Source: Streptomyces sp. A1136
GTDB taxonomy: Bacteria > Actinomycetota > Actinomycetes > Streptomycetales > Streptomycetaceae
NCBI RefSeq assembly: GCF_004795055.1
Contig: NZ_SSBJ01000013.1
Coordinates: forward strand, 1 to 64,000
Direction: 5' to 3'
Length of the DNA: 64,000 nucleotides
Shown: positions 1 to 10,724 of the stretch, in pieces
Layout of the letters: each line of letters starts with the position of its first letter
Numbering within the stretch: position 1 is the stretch's first letter
Made by a program: the position numbers and the translations under genes
The notes under the pieces: generated by a model
Database searches by the model: none
The model's input: the letters and a program-made list of their open reading frames with translations, nothing else
Told to the model about the DNA's origin: nothing

Positions 1-1
1 G

Positions 2-130
2 GATGCCACCCACAACGCCGTCGCCTCCCTCACGGCCGGCCTCGACATGGAGATGCCCGGCGGCACCCACTTCGGCCCGCCCCTGCGCGAGGCCGTACGC
101 GCCGGCGCCGTCCCCCGCAGCGCCGTCCAG
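2..130 (+). pseudogene. Glycoside hydrolase family 3 fragment (cut by window start, C-terminal half missing)
   Basis: Frame 2 reads into a segment typical of the GH3 beta-glucosidase catalytic barrel just after the nucleophile region: an ATHNAVAS-like stretch, then AGLDMEMPGG, then FGPPLREAVRAGAVP. In GH3 enzymes this is followed by a 'DDAVRRIL..RFGLF'-type helix and a second alpha/beta domain. Here the reading turns into Ala/Pro/Gly-rich sequence with no family resemblance after about base 125, and no other frame restores it. The gene therefore looks truncated or rearranged. The GH3 similarity is seen; truncation is inferred. The part upstream of the window is unknown, so the encoded enzyme's substrate cannot be given. 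Confidence 0.45.
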
Positions 131-370
131 GGCGCCCACGGACGCCCCGTCGGCGGCCGGACGGCCGCCCCCGCCCCCGCCCCGGGGCCGGGGCAGTTCG
201 GCGGACCGGCCGGGCGCGCGGGCGCCGTCCGGATCACCTGCCGCGTTCTGCGCATGCGTGCGCACGGCCTCGGCGGCCACGATCGGGGCCTTGCCGTGGC
301 CGGCGTCATCCGTACCTCCGCCGGAGGCGACGGGCTGCGGGCCCTCCTGGGAGGTGGGGTACTCCGTCAC
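130..370 (-). CDS. Candidate N-terminal coding stretch of an unidentified protein
   Basis: On the minus strand a GTG at 368-370 opens a frame with strong G/C third-position bias, beginning TEYPTSQEGPQPVASGGG and running through a disordered Gly/Pro/Ala-rich region with one well-formed segment (KAPIVAAEAVRTHAQNAA). It then runs head-on into the GH3 fragment. Only the 5' part of a gene can be present if the GH3 fragment is real. No domain is recognised. Both could be real if a deletion or inversion junction lies near base 125-135; otherwise this frame is spurious. Confidence 0.3.
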
Positions 371-599
371 GCGTGGATTTCCGTCCGTTTGCGCTCGATG
401 TGCGCTGCACTCAACTCGGTTCAGTCGCGGTATACCCGCTCAGCGGCAGGGGCACCACCACCCCGTGGTTCCGCGTCCCGCTCGTTACCTCACCTCGCGT
501 CGGTCTGCACCCAAGTCCCCTGTGCGGCACGTCGATTAAGGATGGCTGGCCCGGCGGGGGACGATCCTACGGTCGCACCCCGGGGGCGCATCAAGGGTC
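371..599. other. Intergenic stretch
   Basis: About 230 bases with lower GC than the flanks and no convincing reading frame. It would hold the promoter of the minus-strand frame starting at 370 and the 3' flank of the DUF402 gene. No clear hairpin or operator was found. Confidence 0.4.
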
Positions 600-1328
600 T
601 CATGAGGTCATATGCGCAGGGGTGCGGTCCCAGTCCTCGGGCAGAACCGGAACCGGCCATCCTGGATCGGGGCGCCAGTCCTCCCAGCCGTCACGGAACG
701 GCGGACCCCACTCCTTGACCACCTCCACGGCCGCACGGCCCGCCTCCCGCACCCGGCGTGCCAACGGGGGATCCACCCATCCGACCCGACGCGCCTGCGC
801 GAACTCGTCCTCGTCGAGCCATACCCAACTGCGGTCGGGGTGGACGGCGATGTCGAGGAAGTGGTCCACGGAGTCCACGCCGCCGGACCACCGGGTCCGG
901 GGTTCCTCGAGGTTCACGTACCAGTTCTTGAACCGCCAGCCCGGCTCCCAGAACAGCCACACCGACCACGGTTCCCCGGGCCGGGCCAGCTTCAGCACCC
1001 CCGTGCCGAACCAGCGCGAGCGTACGGTGGTCCGGGGCGCGGTGTAGCGGGTGGCGAGGGGTTCGGCGTGCACCGGGGTGCCGTCGGCGAGCACCGGCTT
1101 GACGCACTCGGTGCCGGGCGCCATCCACACCGCGAGCAACTCGTCCGTGTCGCGCACCACCGTCACCGGTCGGCAGATGTGGACCGGGCCGCCGCGGTCC
1201 GGTGCGCAGTCGCGGTATCGCCAGAGGATCTGCTCCCCGGGCGCCCAGCGCGTGAGCGGCTCCCCGTCCGCGGCGCCGAGCGCCACGTCGCGTGCGACGC
1301 CGTCCCCGCGGCCTCCGGTACCTGTCAT
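600..1328 (-). CDS. DUF402 family protein (FomD-like nucleotide hydrolase fold)
   Basis: 242 aa. The segment GVLKLARPGEPWSVWLF..GWRFKNWYVNLEEP, followed by the acidic stretch DHFLDIAVHPDRSWVWLDEDEF, is the signature of DUF402 beta-barrel proteins. The family includes FomD and Streptomyces proteins that hydrolyse nucleoside diphosphates or CMP-linked substrates with divalent metal; the conserved Asp/Glu residues in the second segment are the likely metal ligands. The N-terminal 100 residues form an extra barrel half. It is a single gene, 102 bases downstream of fumC on the same strand, and could be read through from it. The physiological substrate is not evident from the sequence. Confidence 0.85.
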   Translation of the reverse strand: MTGTGGRGDGVARDVALGAADGEPLTRWAPGEQILWRYRDCAPDRGGPVHICRPVTVVRDTDELLAVWMAPGTECVKPVLADGTPVHAEPLATRYTAPRTTVRSRWFGTGVLKLARPGEPWSVWLFWEPGWRFKNWYVNLEEPRTRWSGGVDSVDHFLDIAVHPDRSWVWLDEDEFAQARRVGWVDPPLARRVREAGRAAVEVVKEWGPPFRDGWEDWRPDPGWPVPVLPEDWDRTPAHMTS

Positions 1329-1430
1329 GCGCAGATCTTAGGGCGGAGGCCCCTCCTTGTGCTGCGGTGCAGGTCACGGACCTGTCCGGGGACGGGAAAC
1401 GACCGAAACCGGACCCCGCCCCCGGTCCTG

Positions 1431-2846
1431 TCAGGGCCGGGTCATCCGGAGCACGTCCAGCGCCTCGTCCAACTGCGCGAGGGTGAGTGCGCCTTGGTCG
1501 ACGTAGCCGGATTCGAGCACGACTTCCCTGATCGTCTTGCGTTCCGCGAGGGCCCGCTTGGCCACCTTGGCGGCCTCTTCGTAGCCGATGTAGCGGTTCA
1601 GCGGGGTCACCACGGACGGCGAGGACTCCGCGTACTCCCTGGCCCGCTCGGAGTTCGCGGTGATCCCGTCCACGGTCCGGTCGGCCAGCAACCGGCTCGC
1701 GTTGCCCAGCAGCCGGATCGATTCGAGCAGGTTCCGGGCCATCAGCGGGATCATCACGTTGAGCTCGAAGTTGCCGGACGCGCCCGCCACGGCGACGGCC
1801 GTGTCGTTGCCCGTCACCTGCGCGGCCACCATCAGGACGGCCTCCGGGATGACCGGATTGACCTTCCCGGGCATGATCGAGGACCCGGGCTGGAGATCCG
1901 GGAGATTGATTTCGGCCAATCCGGTGCGCGGACCCGAGGCCATCCAGCGCAGGTCGTTGCAGATCTTCGTGAGCGAGACGGCGATCGTACGGAGCATCCC
2001 CGAGGTCTCCACGAGCGCGTCCCGGGCGCCCTGGGCCTCGAAGTGGTCCCGCGCCTCGGTCAGCGGCAGTCCCGTCGCCGCGGCCACCTCGGCGATCACG
2101 GCGGCGGAGAACCCGGGCGGGGTGTTGATCCCGGTGCCCACGGCCGTTCCGCCCAGGGGCAGTTCGGCGAGCCGGGGAAGGGCCGCGCGCAACCGCTCGA
2201 CGCCGTAGCGCACCTGGGCCGCGTACCCGCCGAACTCCTGGCCGAGGGTGACGGGGGTGGCGTCCATGAGGTGCGTGCGCCCGGCCTTGACCACCTTCGC
2301 GAACTCGGCGGACTTGCGCTCCAGCGCGGCGGCGAGGTGTTCCAGCGCCGGGATCAGCTCACCGGTGACGGCGGCGGTCGCCGCGATGTGCACGGAGGAG
2401 GGGAAGACGTCGTTGGAGCTCTGCGAGGCGTTGACGTGGTCGTTGGGGTGCACCGGGCGGCCGAGCCGTTCGCTCGCCAGCGTGGCGATCACCTCGTTGG
2501 TGTTCATGTTCGACGAGGTCCCGGACCCGGTCTGGAACACGTCCACGGGGAAGTGCTCGTCCCAGCGGCCGTCGGCCACCTCCTCGGCGGCGGAGCGGAT
2601 CGCCTCGGCGACGTCGTCGTCCAACACCCCGAGCCGGGCGTTCACCACCGCGGCCGCGGCCTTCACGCGGCCCAGGGCGGCGATGTGGGCCCGTTCCAAC
2701 CGGTGGCCGGAGACGGGGAAGTTCTCCACGGCGCGCTGGGTCTGGGCCCGCCACTTGGCGTGCGCGGGGACCCGCACCTCGCCCATGGAGTCGTGCTCGA
2801 TGCGGAACTCTTCGGGGCCGCTCGTGGCCCGCCGGTCGTCTGTCAT
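1431..2846 (-). CDS. fumC: Fumarate hydratase, class II
   Basis: 471 aa, the usual length for FumC. It interconverts fumarate and L-malate in the TCA cycle and works as an iron-free cytosolic tetramer. Family landmarks are all visible: [10 protein letters not shown] near residue 110, the catalytic-His segment [16 protein letters not shown] near 190, and the superfamily signature [12 protein letters not shown] near 320. The start at 2846 is preceded by a GAGG ribosome site. Its neighbour across the 107-bp divergent region is the secreted esterase gene. A class I (Fe-S) fumarase is encoded 2.7 kb further on, so the organism has both oxygen-stable and oxygen-labile forms. Confidence 0.96.
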   Translation of the reverse strand: MTDDRRATSGPEEFRIEHDSMGEVRVPAHAKWRAQTQRAVENFPVSGHRLERAHIAALGRVKAAAAVVNARLGVLDDDVAEAIRSAAEEVADGRWDEHFPVDVFQTGSGTSSNMNTNEVIATLASERLGRPVHPNDHVNASQSSNDVFPSSVHIAATAAVTGELIPALEHLAAALERKSAEFAKVVKAGRTHLMDATPVTLGQEFGGYAAQVRYGVERLRAALPRLAELPLGGTAVGTGINTPPGFSAAVIAEVAAATGLPLTEARDHFEAQGARDALVETSGMLRTIAVSLTKICNDLRWMASGPRTGLAEINLPDLQPGSSIMPGKVNPVIPEAVLMVAAQVTGNDTAVAVAGASGNFELNVMIPLMARNLLESIRLLGNASRLLADRTVDGITANSERAREYAESSPSVVTPLNRYIGYEEAAKVAKRALAERKTIREVVLESGYVDQGALTLAQLDEALDVLRMTRP

Positions 2847-2953
2847 GTCGATGGCCTCCTCAAAAAGTTGAGCAATTGTCTTGTTCGAAGTGTTCCCAAC
2901 TCCCCTACCGGCCAGTAAATACCGGGGGTAACACCGATACCGGGGAGGCGTTC

Positions 2954-4483
2954 ATGGCACGTGCGCGTACGAAACCCAGGCTCAGATCTACCTTCGCGGC
3001 CGTCGCGGCGATCGCGGCGGCCCTCGGGGGCGTCACCGCCATCACCCCCATGGCCCAGGCGGCACCCGTCACCGGACCGACGGTCACCCCCCTGTCGCCC
3101 GAACTGGAAGCCATCCGGGCGGCGGAGGCCACCAAGATCTACGGGGACCCGGCCGTGCGCCCGCTCGCCGACCGCAAAACCGGCTTGATCTCGCTCGGTG
3201 ACAGCGAGATTTCGGGCGAGGGAGTCGGCAACTACGACCCCGCCACCAACACGTCCGCCAACCAGTGCCACCGCTCGCCCGACTCGGCGATCCACCGCAC
3301 CGGCATCCCGGCCGACCTCACCTTCAACGTGGCCTGCTCCGGCGGGTACACCGGCAACATCCGCATCGGCGGCAGCAAGCAGTACCCCGACGAGCTGGTG
3401 CAGAGCGACAACCTGGCCATCAAGGCCCGCAACACCCGGATCAAGATGGTGCTGCTGGTCGCCGGAGCCAACGACGACCTCCAGTTCGGCCCCGTCATGA
3501 CGGACTGCGTCACCCGCTGGGTCCTCAGCCAGGGCACCTGCGAACCCAAGTACGGCCCCGGCTGGCAGGCCCGCGTGGACGGCCTCAAGCCCAAGGTGGA
3601 GGCGACCGTCGCGGACCTCAAGACCGTCATGCGCGACGCCGGCTACGCCGACTCCGACTACAAACTGGTCGTGATGGGCTACCCGAGCCCCATCGGCCCC
3701 GACTTCAACGACAACCCCGATTTCCCCGGCAAGCTCCCCGGAGGCTGTGCCGGCTACGACTCCGACGCAGCGTGGGGCCGCAACTACGCGGTGCCCACTT
3801 TCGAGAAGGGCATGCGCGAGGCGGCCCTCGCCTCCGGCGCCACCTACCTGGACAACTCCCGGCTGTTCCACGGCCACGAGGTGTGCATGGAGGACGCCTG
3901 GGCCCGCGGCCTCTACCTCGACCTCGGGGACCACTTCCCGTGGGACGAGAACACCGCCCGGCAGTCCTTCCACCCCAACTACCGGGGCCACGGCGCCTTC
4001 GCCTCCTGCCTGACCCAGCTCTACGACTCCGGTCTGCGCGAGGCCTCCTGCGCCGACCCGGCGAGCACCGGCACCCCCGTCCTGACCGCCGGCGCCTGGG
4101 ACTCCCTCTACCGGCCCCTGAAGAACGAGGCGACCGGCAACTGCCTCGACACCTTCGGCGGCTCCAGCGCCGACGAGACCAAGGTGGTCGCCTGGGACTG
4201 CCACGGTGGACGCAACCAGGGCTGGTGGTACGACGCCACCCGCAAGGCCCTGCACACCGAACTGACCCAGGACCGCTGCCTGGACGTCCCGGGAGCCGTC
4301 TACGGCAGCGGCACCGCCCTGATCATCTACAACTGCCACGGCGGTGCCAACCAGCAGTTCGTCCGCGACGGCGCCACCCTGCGTCCCGCGGCCGCCTCCG
4401 GCATGTGCCTGACCGTCGCCGCCCCGCACGAGCCGCTGCGCCTGCAGACCTGCAACGGCTCGCCCGGCCAGCGCTTCGTCTGA
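2954..4483 (+). CDS. Secreted SGNH/GDSL esterase with C-terminal ricin-type lectin domain
   Basis: 509 aa from ATG 2954, which has a GGGGAGG site 7-12 bases upstream; an upstream in-frame ATG at 2876 lacks support. Residues 1-36 are a signal peptide ending AQA. The SGNH blocks are GDSEIS with Ser84 as nucleophile, GANDD at 171 (block III) and the SFHPN segment with His340 (block V). After a short linker, residues 385-509 carry two QXW-like beta-trefoil repeats (CLD...NQGWWY and CLDVPG...NQQF) typical of a carbohydrate-binding ricin domain. It is probably an exported esterase or lipase that binds polysaccharide surfaces; the substrate is unknown. Confidence 0.9.
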   Translation: MARARTKPRLRSTFAAVAAIAAALGGVTAITPMAQAAPVTGPTVTPLSPELEAIRAAEATKIYGDPAVRPLADRKTGLISLGDSEISGEGVGNYDPATNTSANQCHRSPDSAIHRTGIPADLTFNVACSGGYTGNIRIGGSKQYPDELVQSDNLAIKARNTRIKMVLLVAGANDDLQFGPVMTDCVTRWVLSQGTCEPKYGPGWQARVDGLKPKVEATVADLKTVMRDAGYADSDYKLVVMGYPSPIGPDFNDNPDFPGKLPGGCAGYDSDAAWGRNYAVPTFEKGMREAALASGATYLDNSRLFHGHEVCMEDAWARGLYLDLGDHFPWDENTARQSFHPNYRGHGAFASCLTQLYDSGLREASCADPASTGTPVLTAGAWDSLYRPLKNEATGNCLDTFGGSSADETKVVAWDCHGGRNQGWWYDATRKALHTELTQDRCLDVPGAVYGSGTALIIYNCHGGANQQFVRDGATLRPAAASGMCLTVAAPHEPLRLQTCNGSPGQRFV

Positions 4484-4498
4484 CCGTCCCGGTACACC

Positions 4499-4532
4499 CC
4501 CACACCCGGCCCGGTCCCCGGCCGGGTGTGGG
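4499..4532. terminator. Bidirectional terminator hairpin
   Basis: A perfect 13-bp GC stem (4499-4511 with 4520-4532) and an 8-base loop lie between the convergent esterase and GDPD genes. There is no T-run, as is usual in Streptomyces. Confidence 0.65.
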
Positions 4533-4548
4533 CCCGGCGCCCGCGGCC

Positions 4549-5322
4549 TCAACGCCCCAGGCGCGCCTCCACCTGCTCCCGCACCTGCCGGGGCCGGTTG
4601 GTGATCAGTGTGTCCACGCCCAGGCGCAGACACAGCTCCACGTCCTCGGGCTCGTCCACGGTCCACACCCTCACCCCGAGCCCCTTGGCCTTCAACCGGC
4701 CCACCAGACCCGGGTCCTCGCGTACGAGGTCGATACCGGGTCCGGCGTGCCCCGCGAACGGCGGGCGCGCGGGGCGCAGCCGGCGCTCGATCAGGTACAC
4801 GGCGGGCAGCCCGGGCGCGAGCCGGTGCAACCGGGTCAGGGCGCTCCGAGAGAAGCTCATCACCTCGACGAGGCCGTCGGCGCCGCCGGCGAGTCCGTGC
4901 TCCCGCAGCACCCGCACCAGCTCGGCCTCCAGCCGGCCGCCCGCGCGGGTGGGGTGCTTGGTCTCCACGGCCAGCCCGACGGGCCGGCCGGCGGCCAGCG
5001 TCTCCTTGAGCAGGTCCTCGAAGAGCAGTACCCGGGCCCCGCGGTGCTCTTGGCCCTTCCACCGGCCGAAGTCGAGCGCGGCCAGTTCCTCGTAGGTCAT
5101 GGCGGAGACCACCCCGCGGCCGTCCGAGGTCCGCTCCACCCGCCGGTCGTGTACGCACACCAGCCGCCCGTCGGCACTGAGCCGCACGTCGCACTCCAAC
5201 GCGTCGGCCCCGTCCTCGACGGCCTGCCGGTACGCGGCCAAGGTGTGCTCGGGGTGCTCGTACGACGCCCCACGGTGGGCGATGACACGTACGTCGCGGG
5301 CGGTGGGAGGCAGCTCAGTCAT
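4549..5322 (-). CDS. Glycerophosphodiester phosphodiesterase
   Basis: 257 aa, cytosolic because no signal peptide is present. GDPD enzymes hydrolyse glycerophosphodiesters from phospholipid turnover to glycerol-3-phosphate plus alcohol, using a metal in a TIM barrel. The catalytic motif is visible at the N terminus: VIAHRGA with His16, ALECDV with Glu43 and Asp45, and VCVHD with His58, followed by RTSDGRG. The C terminus ends with the expected VWTVDEPEDVELCLRLGVDTLITNRP block. It converges with the esterase gene across a hairpin. The narrower family name (GlpQ or UgpQ) cannot be fixed; the length and lack of export favour the UgpQ type. Confidence 0.92.
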   Translation of the reverse strand: MTELPPTARDVRVIAHRGASYEHPEHTLAAYRQAVEDGADALECDVRLSADGRLVCVHDRRVERTSDGRGVVSAMTYEELAALDFGRWKGQEHRGARVLLFEDLLKETLAAGRPVGLAVETKHPTRAGGRLEAELVRVLREHGLAGGADGLVEVMSFSRSALTRLHRLAPGLPAVYLIERRLRPARPPFAGHAGPGIDLVREDPGLVGRLKAKGLGVRVWTVDEPEDVELCLRLGVDTLITNRPRQVREQVEARLGR

Positions 5323-5391
5323 GCCGCAGACGTTATCGGGACGACGGGGGACGTCCGATTACCGCGTGCCGCACGGACGGCCGAACAACGG

Positions 5392-5520
5392 ATGACGGCG
5401 GCCTCGCACCGCGGCCCGTGCGAGGAGTGCGCGTCGGGCGTCGCCGAGGTCGTCGCCGCGCGGGCGGACGGGTGGCGGGCCGCACCCGTCGGGGCCCGCC
5501 GGCCGGCGGTGCGCCGGTAG
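5392..5520 (+). CDS. Possible 42-residue Cys-containing small protein
   Basis: A short frame starts at ATG 5392, contains GPCEECASG (a CxxC pair) and ends in an Arg/Pro-rich tail just before the 3' end of the convergent fumarase gene. There is no clear ribosome site and the codon bias is only slightly better than chance for this GC content. It may be noise. Confidence 0.2.
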   Translation: MTAASHRGPCEECASGVAEVVAARADGWRAAPVGARRPAVRR

Positions 5521-5539
5521 CGGGCCCCGACGCCGGGGC

Positions 5540-7216
<1,677 letters not shown>

Positions 7217-7375
7217 TCCTCACTCGGCAGACAGCGCTGACGACCAATTGGCAGCGCAGTCCTCAAGCGTAGGACCTCGCCGGACGGCTGTGTCTGTGAG
7301 GTAAGGCTCACTGCCGGGAACCGGGGCCGCGCAGCACCCGACCTCCGGGGAGTATCGCGATCTATCGTGTTTGGC

Positions 7376-7390
7376 TATGCTGGCGGTGTG
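7376..7390 (+). promoter_or_regulatory. Possible leaderless promoter for the DUF1707 gene
   Basis: TATGCT at 7376-7381 resembles a -10 box and lies 6 bases before GTG 7388, so transcription could begin at or near the start codon. No ribosome site is seen before that GTG, and the -35 region is weak. Confidence 0.3.
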
Positions 7391-8074
7391 GACCTGGAAA
7401 AGCACCCCGCCGCCCCTGCCGCACCCGCCGTCCCGCCGGTCGCCGAGCTGCGCGCCTCCGACGCCGACCGGGACCGGATAGCGCAACTCCTCGCCGACGC
7501 CCTGGCCGAAGGCCGGCTGACCGCCGAGGAGCACTCCGAACGCCTGGACACCCTCTACGCGGTGAAGACGGTCGGGGAGTTGGGCGTGCTCGTACGCGAC
7601 CTCCCCGCGGCCCACGCCGCCGCCTGGCCCCCCGGGGCGGGCGCCCCACCGCCCGTCCCCGCAGTCGGGCCCGCGGGCGGCGAGGTCGAGACGGTCCTGG
7701 CGGTCTGCAGCTCCGCCTCGCGCAAGGGCCGCTGGCGCCCGGGCGCCCTCATCCGCGTCGTCTCCGTCCTCGGGGACGTCTCCCTGGACCTCACCCAGGC
7801 CGTGTTCGAACAGCGGGTCACGGAGATCAACGTGAACTGCGTCCTCGGCAACGTCGACATCGTCGTCCCGGAGAACGTGACCCTCCGCGGCTACGGCGGC
7901 GGCGTGCTCGGAAACTTCGAAGTGACCGACGAAGGTGTCGCGGCGGCCGACCCGCAGGCACCGGTGGTGATCGTGCGCGGTTTCGCGCTGCTGGGCAACG
8001 TCGAGGGCCGACCCAAGCGCGGCGCACGGGTGACCGACCTCGCGAGCCGGCGGCACGACCGGCCCGGCGGCTGA
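7388..8074 (+). CDS. DUF1707 SHOCT-like domain protein
   Basis: 228 aa from GTG 7388; a longer start at ATG 7367 is also open. Residues 23-80 (LRASDADRDRIAQLLADAL..GRLTAEEHSERLDTLYAVKT.GEL) match DUF1707, a short helical domain found at the N terminus of many actinobacterial proteins. Residues 115-220 form beta-rich sequence (GDVSLDL, NCVLGNVDIVVPENV, GGGVLGNFEV, GFALLGNVEGR) like the cell-wall-active antibiotic response or LiaF-like C-terminal repeat domain. There is no transmembrane segment. The function is not established; a role in envelope stress sensing or scaffolding is only suggested by the fold. Confidence 0.8.
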   Translation: MDLEKHPAAPAAPAVPPVAELRASDADRDRIAQLLADALAEGRLTAEEHSERLDTLYAVKTVGELGVLVRDLPAAHAAAWPPGAGAPPPVPAVGPAGGEVETVLAVCSSASRKGRWRPGALIRVVSVLGDVSLDLTQAVFEQRVTEINVNCVLGNVDIVVPENVTLRGYGGGVLGNFEVTDEGVAAADPQAPVVIVRGFALLGNVEGRPKRGARVTDLASRRHDRPGG

Positions 8075-8234
8075 ACGGCGCCCCGGCCGCGACACGGGTG
8101 GGAGCGGAGGGACGCGTTTCGGTCGAAGTTGGCCGGAGCGGCCGACGCGCGGCACGCGGTGCTTAGGGGCACGTACAGCGGGTAAGGACAGACGCATCGT
8201 CTCTCGCTCGCGTATACGTCGTCAGGAGTAGACC

Positions 8235-8633
8235 GTGCCGCATCCGCCGCATCAGTCCCTGCAGGTAGCCGCCGTCAAGACTCTTCAGGCGCGTCCGGCC
8301 GCCGTGCCGAAGCCGCGGGTGCCGGCGAGGGAAGAGGACGGCCCATGGCATGCGGAGGCGGTGTGCCGCAGGGACGAGGCGGGGCTGTTCTTCGCCCCCT
8401 CCAAGGAGCCCACCGCGGCGCGGCTCGCCCGCGAGGAGGCCGCCAAGCGGGTCTGCGCGCGATGCCCCGTGATGGTCGCCTGTCGCGAACACGCGCTGCT
8501 CCAGCCCGAGCCCTACGGGGTCTGGGGCGGCCTGACCGCCGCCGAGCGGCGCGTCGTACTGGCTCGGCGCCGCCGCCGGGCCGCGGAGCTGCGCCAGGGC
8601 AGCGGGGCGGGCCCGGTCGCGGCCGCGGGGTGA
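8235..8633 (+). CDS. wblI: WhiB-like Fe-S transcription regulator
   Basis: 132 aa from GTG 8235 with AGGAG 7 bases upstream. WhiB-like proteins are small actinobacterial transcription factors that hold a redox- or NO-sensitive 4Fe-4S cluster and usually act by binding the principal sigma factor. The four cluster cysteines are at 44 (VCRRDE), 74, 77 (CARC) and 83. The turn motif GVWGG is at 95-99 and is followed by a basic AERR..RRRRRA DNA-contact tail. Its position between the DUF1707 gene and glpX is where I remember wblI in S. coelicolor, so the symbol rests on context. The N terminus of about 40 residues is longer than in WhiB or WhiD. Confidence 0.88.
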   Translation: MPHPPHQSLQVAAVKTLQARPAAVPKPRVPAREEDGPWHAEAVCRRDEAGLFFAPSKEPTAARLAREEAAKRVCARCPVMVACREHALLQPEPYGVWGGLTAAERRVVLARRRRRAAELRQGSGAGPVAAAG

Positions 8634-8689
8634 GCCGGGCCCACCGAGGCGGTGGGGCCCGTCGTCACGAGGGAACGTGAGCGGACAGC

Positions 8690-8735
8690 ACGCGAGAGGG
8701 GCGGTCCTCCACCGGGAGGACCGCCCCTCTCGCGT
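8690..8735. terminator. Strong bidirectional terminator hairpin
   Basis: A perfect 21-bp stem (8690-8710 with 8715-8735) and a 4-base loop ACCG lie between the convergent wbl and glpX genes. Its symmetry suits both directions. Confidence 0.85.
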
Positions 8736-8755
8736 TGCCCGCCGGCCGCACGCTC

Positions 8756-9787
8756 CTATCGGGCGTGGTGGAAGTCGATCGCGCTGTACGCGCGCAGCTT
8801 GGACAGGCGGTGGGTGGAGTCGATCTGTCGGATCGTGCCCGACTTCGAGCGCATGACCAGCGAGGACGTGGTCGCGGTCTCGGAGCGGTAGTGGACGCCG
8901 CGCAGCAGCTCGCCGTCGGTGATGCCGGTGGCGACGAAGAACACGTTCTCGCCGGACACCAGGTCGTTGGTGTGCAGGACGCGGTCGAGGTCGTGGCCGG
9001 CGTCGATCGCCTTCTGGCGCTCGGCGTCGTCCTTCGGCCACAGCTTGCCTTGGATGGTTCCGCCCAGGCACTTGATGGCGCAGGCCGAGATGATGCCCTC
9101 GGGCGTGCCGCCGATGCCGAGGAGCAGGTCGACGCCGGTGCCCTCGCGCACCGCCATGACCGAGCCCGCGACGTCGCCGTCCGAGATGAACTTGATGCGG
9201 GCGCCGGTCTCGCGGATCTCCTTGACGATGCCCTCGTGGCGGGGGCGGTCCAGGATGACCACGGTGACGTCCTCGACGGCCATGTTCTTGGCCTTGGCGA
9301 CGCGACGGATGTTGACCGAGACGGGCGCGTTGATGTCGACGAAGTCGGCGGCCTCGGGACCGGTGACCAACTTCTCCATGTAGAAGACCGCCGACGGGTC
9401 GAACATGGTGCCGCGGTCGGCGGCGGCCAGGACGGCGATGGCGTTCGGCATGCCCTTGGCGTTCAGGGTGGTGCCGTCGATCGGGTCCACGGCGATGTCG
9501 ACCTCGGCGCCCGTGCCGTCGCCGACCCGTTCGCCGTTGAAGAGCATCGGCGCTTCGTCCTTCTCGCCCTCGCCGATGACGACGACGCCGTTCATCGAGA
9601 CGGTGGAGATCAGGGTGCGCATGGCGTTGACCGCCGCGCCGTCCGCGCCGAGCTTGTCGCCGCGGCCCACCCAGCGGCCGGCGGCCATGGCGGCGGCTTC
9701 GGTGACCCGGACGAGTTCCAGGGCGAGGTTGCGGTCGGGGGCCTCCGGGGAGACTTCGAGCTGGGGCGGCAGGTTGTGCTCGGTCAT
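8756..9787 (-). CDS. glpX: Fructose-1,6-bisphosphatase, class II
   Basis: 343 aa from the ATG at 9787 ([12 protein letters not shown]); the frame is open further upstream, but family members begin here. It removes the 1-phosphate of fructose-1,6-bisphosphate, the committed step of gluconeogenesis, in the cytosol. Landmarks are the metal site [12 protein letters not shown] near residue 75, the phosphatase signature VDPIDGTT near 103, [20 protein letters not shown], and the C-terminal [20 protein letters not shown] block. GlpX is the usual FBPase of actinobacteria. It is a single gene, with the wbl gene convergent at one end and the DUF4245 gene divergent at the other. Confidence 0.96.
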   Translation of the reverse strand: MTEHNLPPQLEVSPEAPDRNLALELVRVTEAAAMAAGRWVGRGDKLGADGAAVNAMRTLISTVSMNGVVVIGEGEKDEAPMLFNGERVGDGTGAEVDIAVDPIDGTTLNAKGMPNAIAVLAAADRGTMFDPSAVFYMEKLVTGPEAADFVDINAPVSVNIRRVAKAKNMAVEDVTVVILDRPRHEGIVKEIRETGARIKFISDGDVAGSVMAVREGTGVDLLLGIGGTPEGIISACAIKCLGGTIQGKLWPKDDAERQKAIDAGHDLDRVLHTNDLVSGENVFFVATGITDGELLRGVHYRSETATTSSLVMRSKSGTIRQIDSTHRLSKLRAYSAIDFHHAR

Positions 9788-10003
9788 CGGAGCGCACCTT
9801 TCTGTACGACGACGGCCGGGATGTGAGGGTGCTGAAACTCTATCGGTACGTCGACATATTGAGCAGAGCGGGTCACGTATGAGCGGAATATCGGTCAGGG
9901 TGTTGGCCTGAGCGGACATCTTGCGCCCCGGCCAGTGGCTTCGTCCGCTCGCCGCGCCCTACCCCGGCGGTGATCGCTCCCGCGCGTACGGGACTATGGA
10001 GCC

Positions 10004-10531
10004 GTGGCAGGTATGAAGGGCAAGCAGACGGTCTGGGACATGGTCCGGTCGCTGGCGGTGATCGGCGTCGTCGTGGCGGGCATTTACATTTTCGTCCCGC
10101 ATGACGAGAACGCCGACCCGACGCGCGTGGTCGACTACCGGGTGGAGACGGCGACGGCCCGGCGCGCGGCGCCGTATCCGGTCGCCGCGCCCGTGGGCCT
10201 GCCGGCCGAGTGGCGGGCGACCTCCGTGTCCTACGAGCGCAAGAACGCCGACGCGTGGCACCTGGGCTTCCTCGACCCGGACAAGCAGTACGTGGCGGTG
10301 GAGCAGTCCAGCGACGCCTCGGCCAAGAACATCGGCAAGGTGACGCAGCAGGCCAAGCCCACCGGTCGGTCGCAGCGGATCGGCGACGGGGAATGGGAGC
10401 GCTGGGACGGCGACAAGTACGACGCGCTGGTGCGCCAGGAGCAGGGCCACGTCACGGTGGTGACGGGGACGGCCCCCTTCGAGCGGTTGAGCGCGATGGC
10501 GGCGGCGCTGGAGTTCAAGCAGGGTCGATAG
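10004..10531 (+). CDS. DUF4245 membrane-anchored protein
   Basis: 175 aa from GTG 10004; an ATG at 10013 is an alternative. One transmembrane helix at residues 12-32 (VWDMVRSLAVIGVVVAGIYIFV) is followed by an extracytoplasmic domain containing YPVAAPVGLPAEWRATSV and LGFLDPDKQYVAVEQS, typical of DUF4245. The family is almost confined to actinobacteria and is conserved beside glpX and xseA. Its function is unknown; single-helix topology with a small outer domain points to an envelope role. Confidence 0.82.
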   Translation: MAGMKGKQTVWDMVRSLAVIGVVVAGIYIFVPHDENADPTRVVDYRVETATARRAAPYPVAAPVGLPAEWRATSVSYERKNADAWHLGFLDPDKQYVAVEQSSDASAKNIGKVTQQAKPTGRSQRIGDGEWERWDGDKYDALVRQEQGHVTVVTGTAPFERLSAMAAALEFKQGR

Positions 10532-10611
10532 CGCCCCACCGCGGACGCGCACCCCGGAGGCCCCACCGCGGACGCCCACCATGGACGGCCGCCGCGGACG
10601 GGACCCTGTCC

Positions 10612-10670
10612 CGGATACACGAAGAGGCCGCCCTCCCCGGATCGGGGAGGGCGGCCTCTTCGTGTATCCG
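10612..10670. terminator. Very long perfect hairpin terminator
   Basis: A 28-bp perfect stem (10612-10639 with 10643-10670) and a 3-base loop lie between the convergent DUF4245 and nitroreductase genes. The stem is much longer than a typical intrinsic terminator. Confidence 0.85.
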
Positions 10671-10724
10671 CGGAGCGGGACCGGGCGCCGGCTCGGGCGC
10701 CGGCCCGGACGCTCGGGTGCCGAC

